From Arthrobacter liuii (GTDB lineage Bacteria > Actinomycetota > Actinomycetes > Actinomycetales > Micrococcaceae): a DNA stretch of 64,000 nt. Positions 63,650-64,000 of this stretch are shown piece by piece. The notes beneath the pieces were generated by a model. It ran no database searches, was not told the origin of the DNA, and worked only from the letters and a program-made list of their open reading frames with translations. The translations under genes and the position numbers were made by a program. Position 1 is the first letter of the stretch. Each line of letters opens with the position of its first letter. The DNA lies in NCBI RefSeq assembly GCF_014639275.1, contig NZ_BMFW01000004.1, forward strand, positions 124,001-188,000, written 5' to 3'.

Positions 63650-64000
63650 TCCTCACGATCGATACGTCGGCCGTGGCCAGCGCGGCGCTCGTGTCGGATG
63701 ACGCCCCGGAAAGCGTGCTGGCCAGTTTCTCGACCGAGGACACCCGCAGCCACGCCGAAGTACTTGCCCCCGGAATCAACGCGATGCTGGCCGGGGCAGG
63801 AGTGGCTGGGCAGGACGTCGACGCCCTGGTGGTGGGCGTGGGTCCCGGCCCGTTCACCGGGCTCCGGTCAGGCATCGCCACCGCCCGGACCCTGGCCTTC
63901 GTCTGGGGCAAGCCCCTGCACGGGCTGATGAGCCTGGATGCCGTCGCGCTGGAGGTGGCCGAGTCCACCGCAGCCGTTCCGGAATTCCTGGTGGTCACGG
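63643..64000 (+). CDS. tsaB: tRNA threonylcarbamoyladenosine biosynthesis protein TsaB (cut by window edge)
   Basis: The ATG at 63643 opens MLILTIDTSAVASAALVSDD, the ASKHA-fold start of TsaB, followed by RSHAEVLAPGINAMLAGAG and VGVGPGPFTGLRSGIATA, the family signature. About 119 residues are visible before the window ends. It dimerises with TsaD for t6A synthesis. Confidence 0.93.
   Translation, partial: MLILTIDTSAVASAALVSDDAPESVLASFSTEDTRSHAEVLAPGINAMLAGAGVAGQDVDALVVGVGPGPFTGLRSGIATARTLAFVWGKPLHGLMSLDAVALEVAESTAAVPEFLVVT

Overview
The window is a high-G+C actinobacterial chromosome segment. A run of ribosomal-protein genes (infA, rpmJ, rpsM, rpsK, rpoA, rplQ, truA), mycothiol genes (ino1, mshA), coaA, glmM/glmS, alr and tsaE/tsaB, frequent GTG/TTG starts, and apparently leaderless genes all fit Micrococcaceae, most likely Arthrobacter or Pseudarthrobacter. 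The genus is inferred from protein character and gene order; no database was searched.

Layout. 1-1456: the start of a sugar ABC permease (minus strand) and a P1-family peptidase. 1628-5754: infA-rpmJ-rpsM-rpsK-rpoA-rplQ-truA. 5760-32000: a large accessory island. It begins with a divergent histidine kinase/response regulator pair and an Hpt-like protein that lacks its phospho-accepting histidine. Next comes a full Flp/Tad pilus locus (locus 1: tadC, tadB, cpaF, cpaE, cpaB, tadG, tadE, two near-identical flp genes, plus a third broken flp copy and an IS481 remnant). A glycosyltransferase pair and a large membrane protein follow, then a second full Tad locus (locus 2, with three pilin-type genes) ending in a TadV/CpaA prepilin peptidase. 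32269-33254: rplM-rpsI. 33393-39703: a second island with two GT39 glycosyltransferases, a GT2-GtrA fusion and an acyltransferase. 39768-46089: glmM, mscL, a VanY-like lipoprotein, coaA, glmS, acpS. 46105-55150: nnrD, glgX-treY-treZ (glycogen to trehalose) and an aldo/keto reductase. 55310-59063: ino1, a chimeric formate-THF-ligase/endonuclease ORF, and mshA. 59149-64000: a GH4 glycosidase, a PfkB kinase, alr-tsaE-tsaB (the last cut by the window edge).

How the parts fit. Two paralogous Tad machines sit head to tail on the minus strand. Only one prepilin peptidase is visible, so it probably serves both sets of pilins and pseudopilins. Beside the pilus loci lie two paralogous gene pairs, each a GT2-GtrA fusion whose TGA stop overlaps the TTG start of a multi-membrane GT39 enzyme. 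This layout is what a polyprenyl-phosphate-sugar synthase/flippase feeding a membrane glycosyltransferase would have, and I suggest surface or pilin glycosylation as a working hypothesis. The ancestral block truA-rplM-rpsI-glmM appears to have been opened twice, and the inserted DNA looks visibly less G+C-rich than the core genes.

Most interesting items: the duplicated Tad system with its neighbouring glycosylation genes; the triplicated flp promoter-plus-gene unit with one decayed copy; the in-frame fusion of a truncated Fhs to an endonuclease-like domain; the Hpt protein without its histidine; a terminator hairpin lying inside the annotated start of truA; and a set of genes whose -10 box sits 6-7 bases before the start codon.
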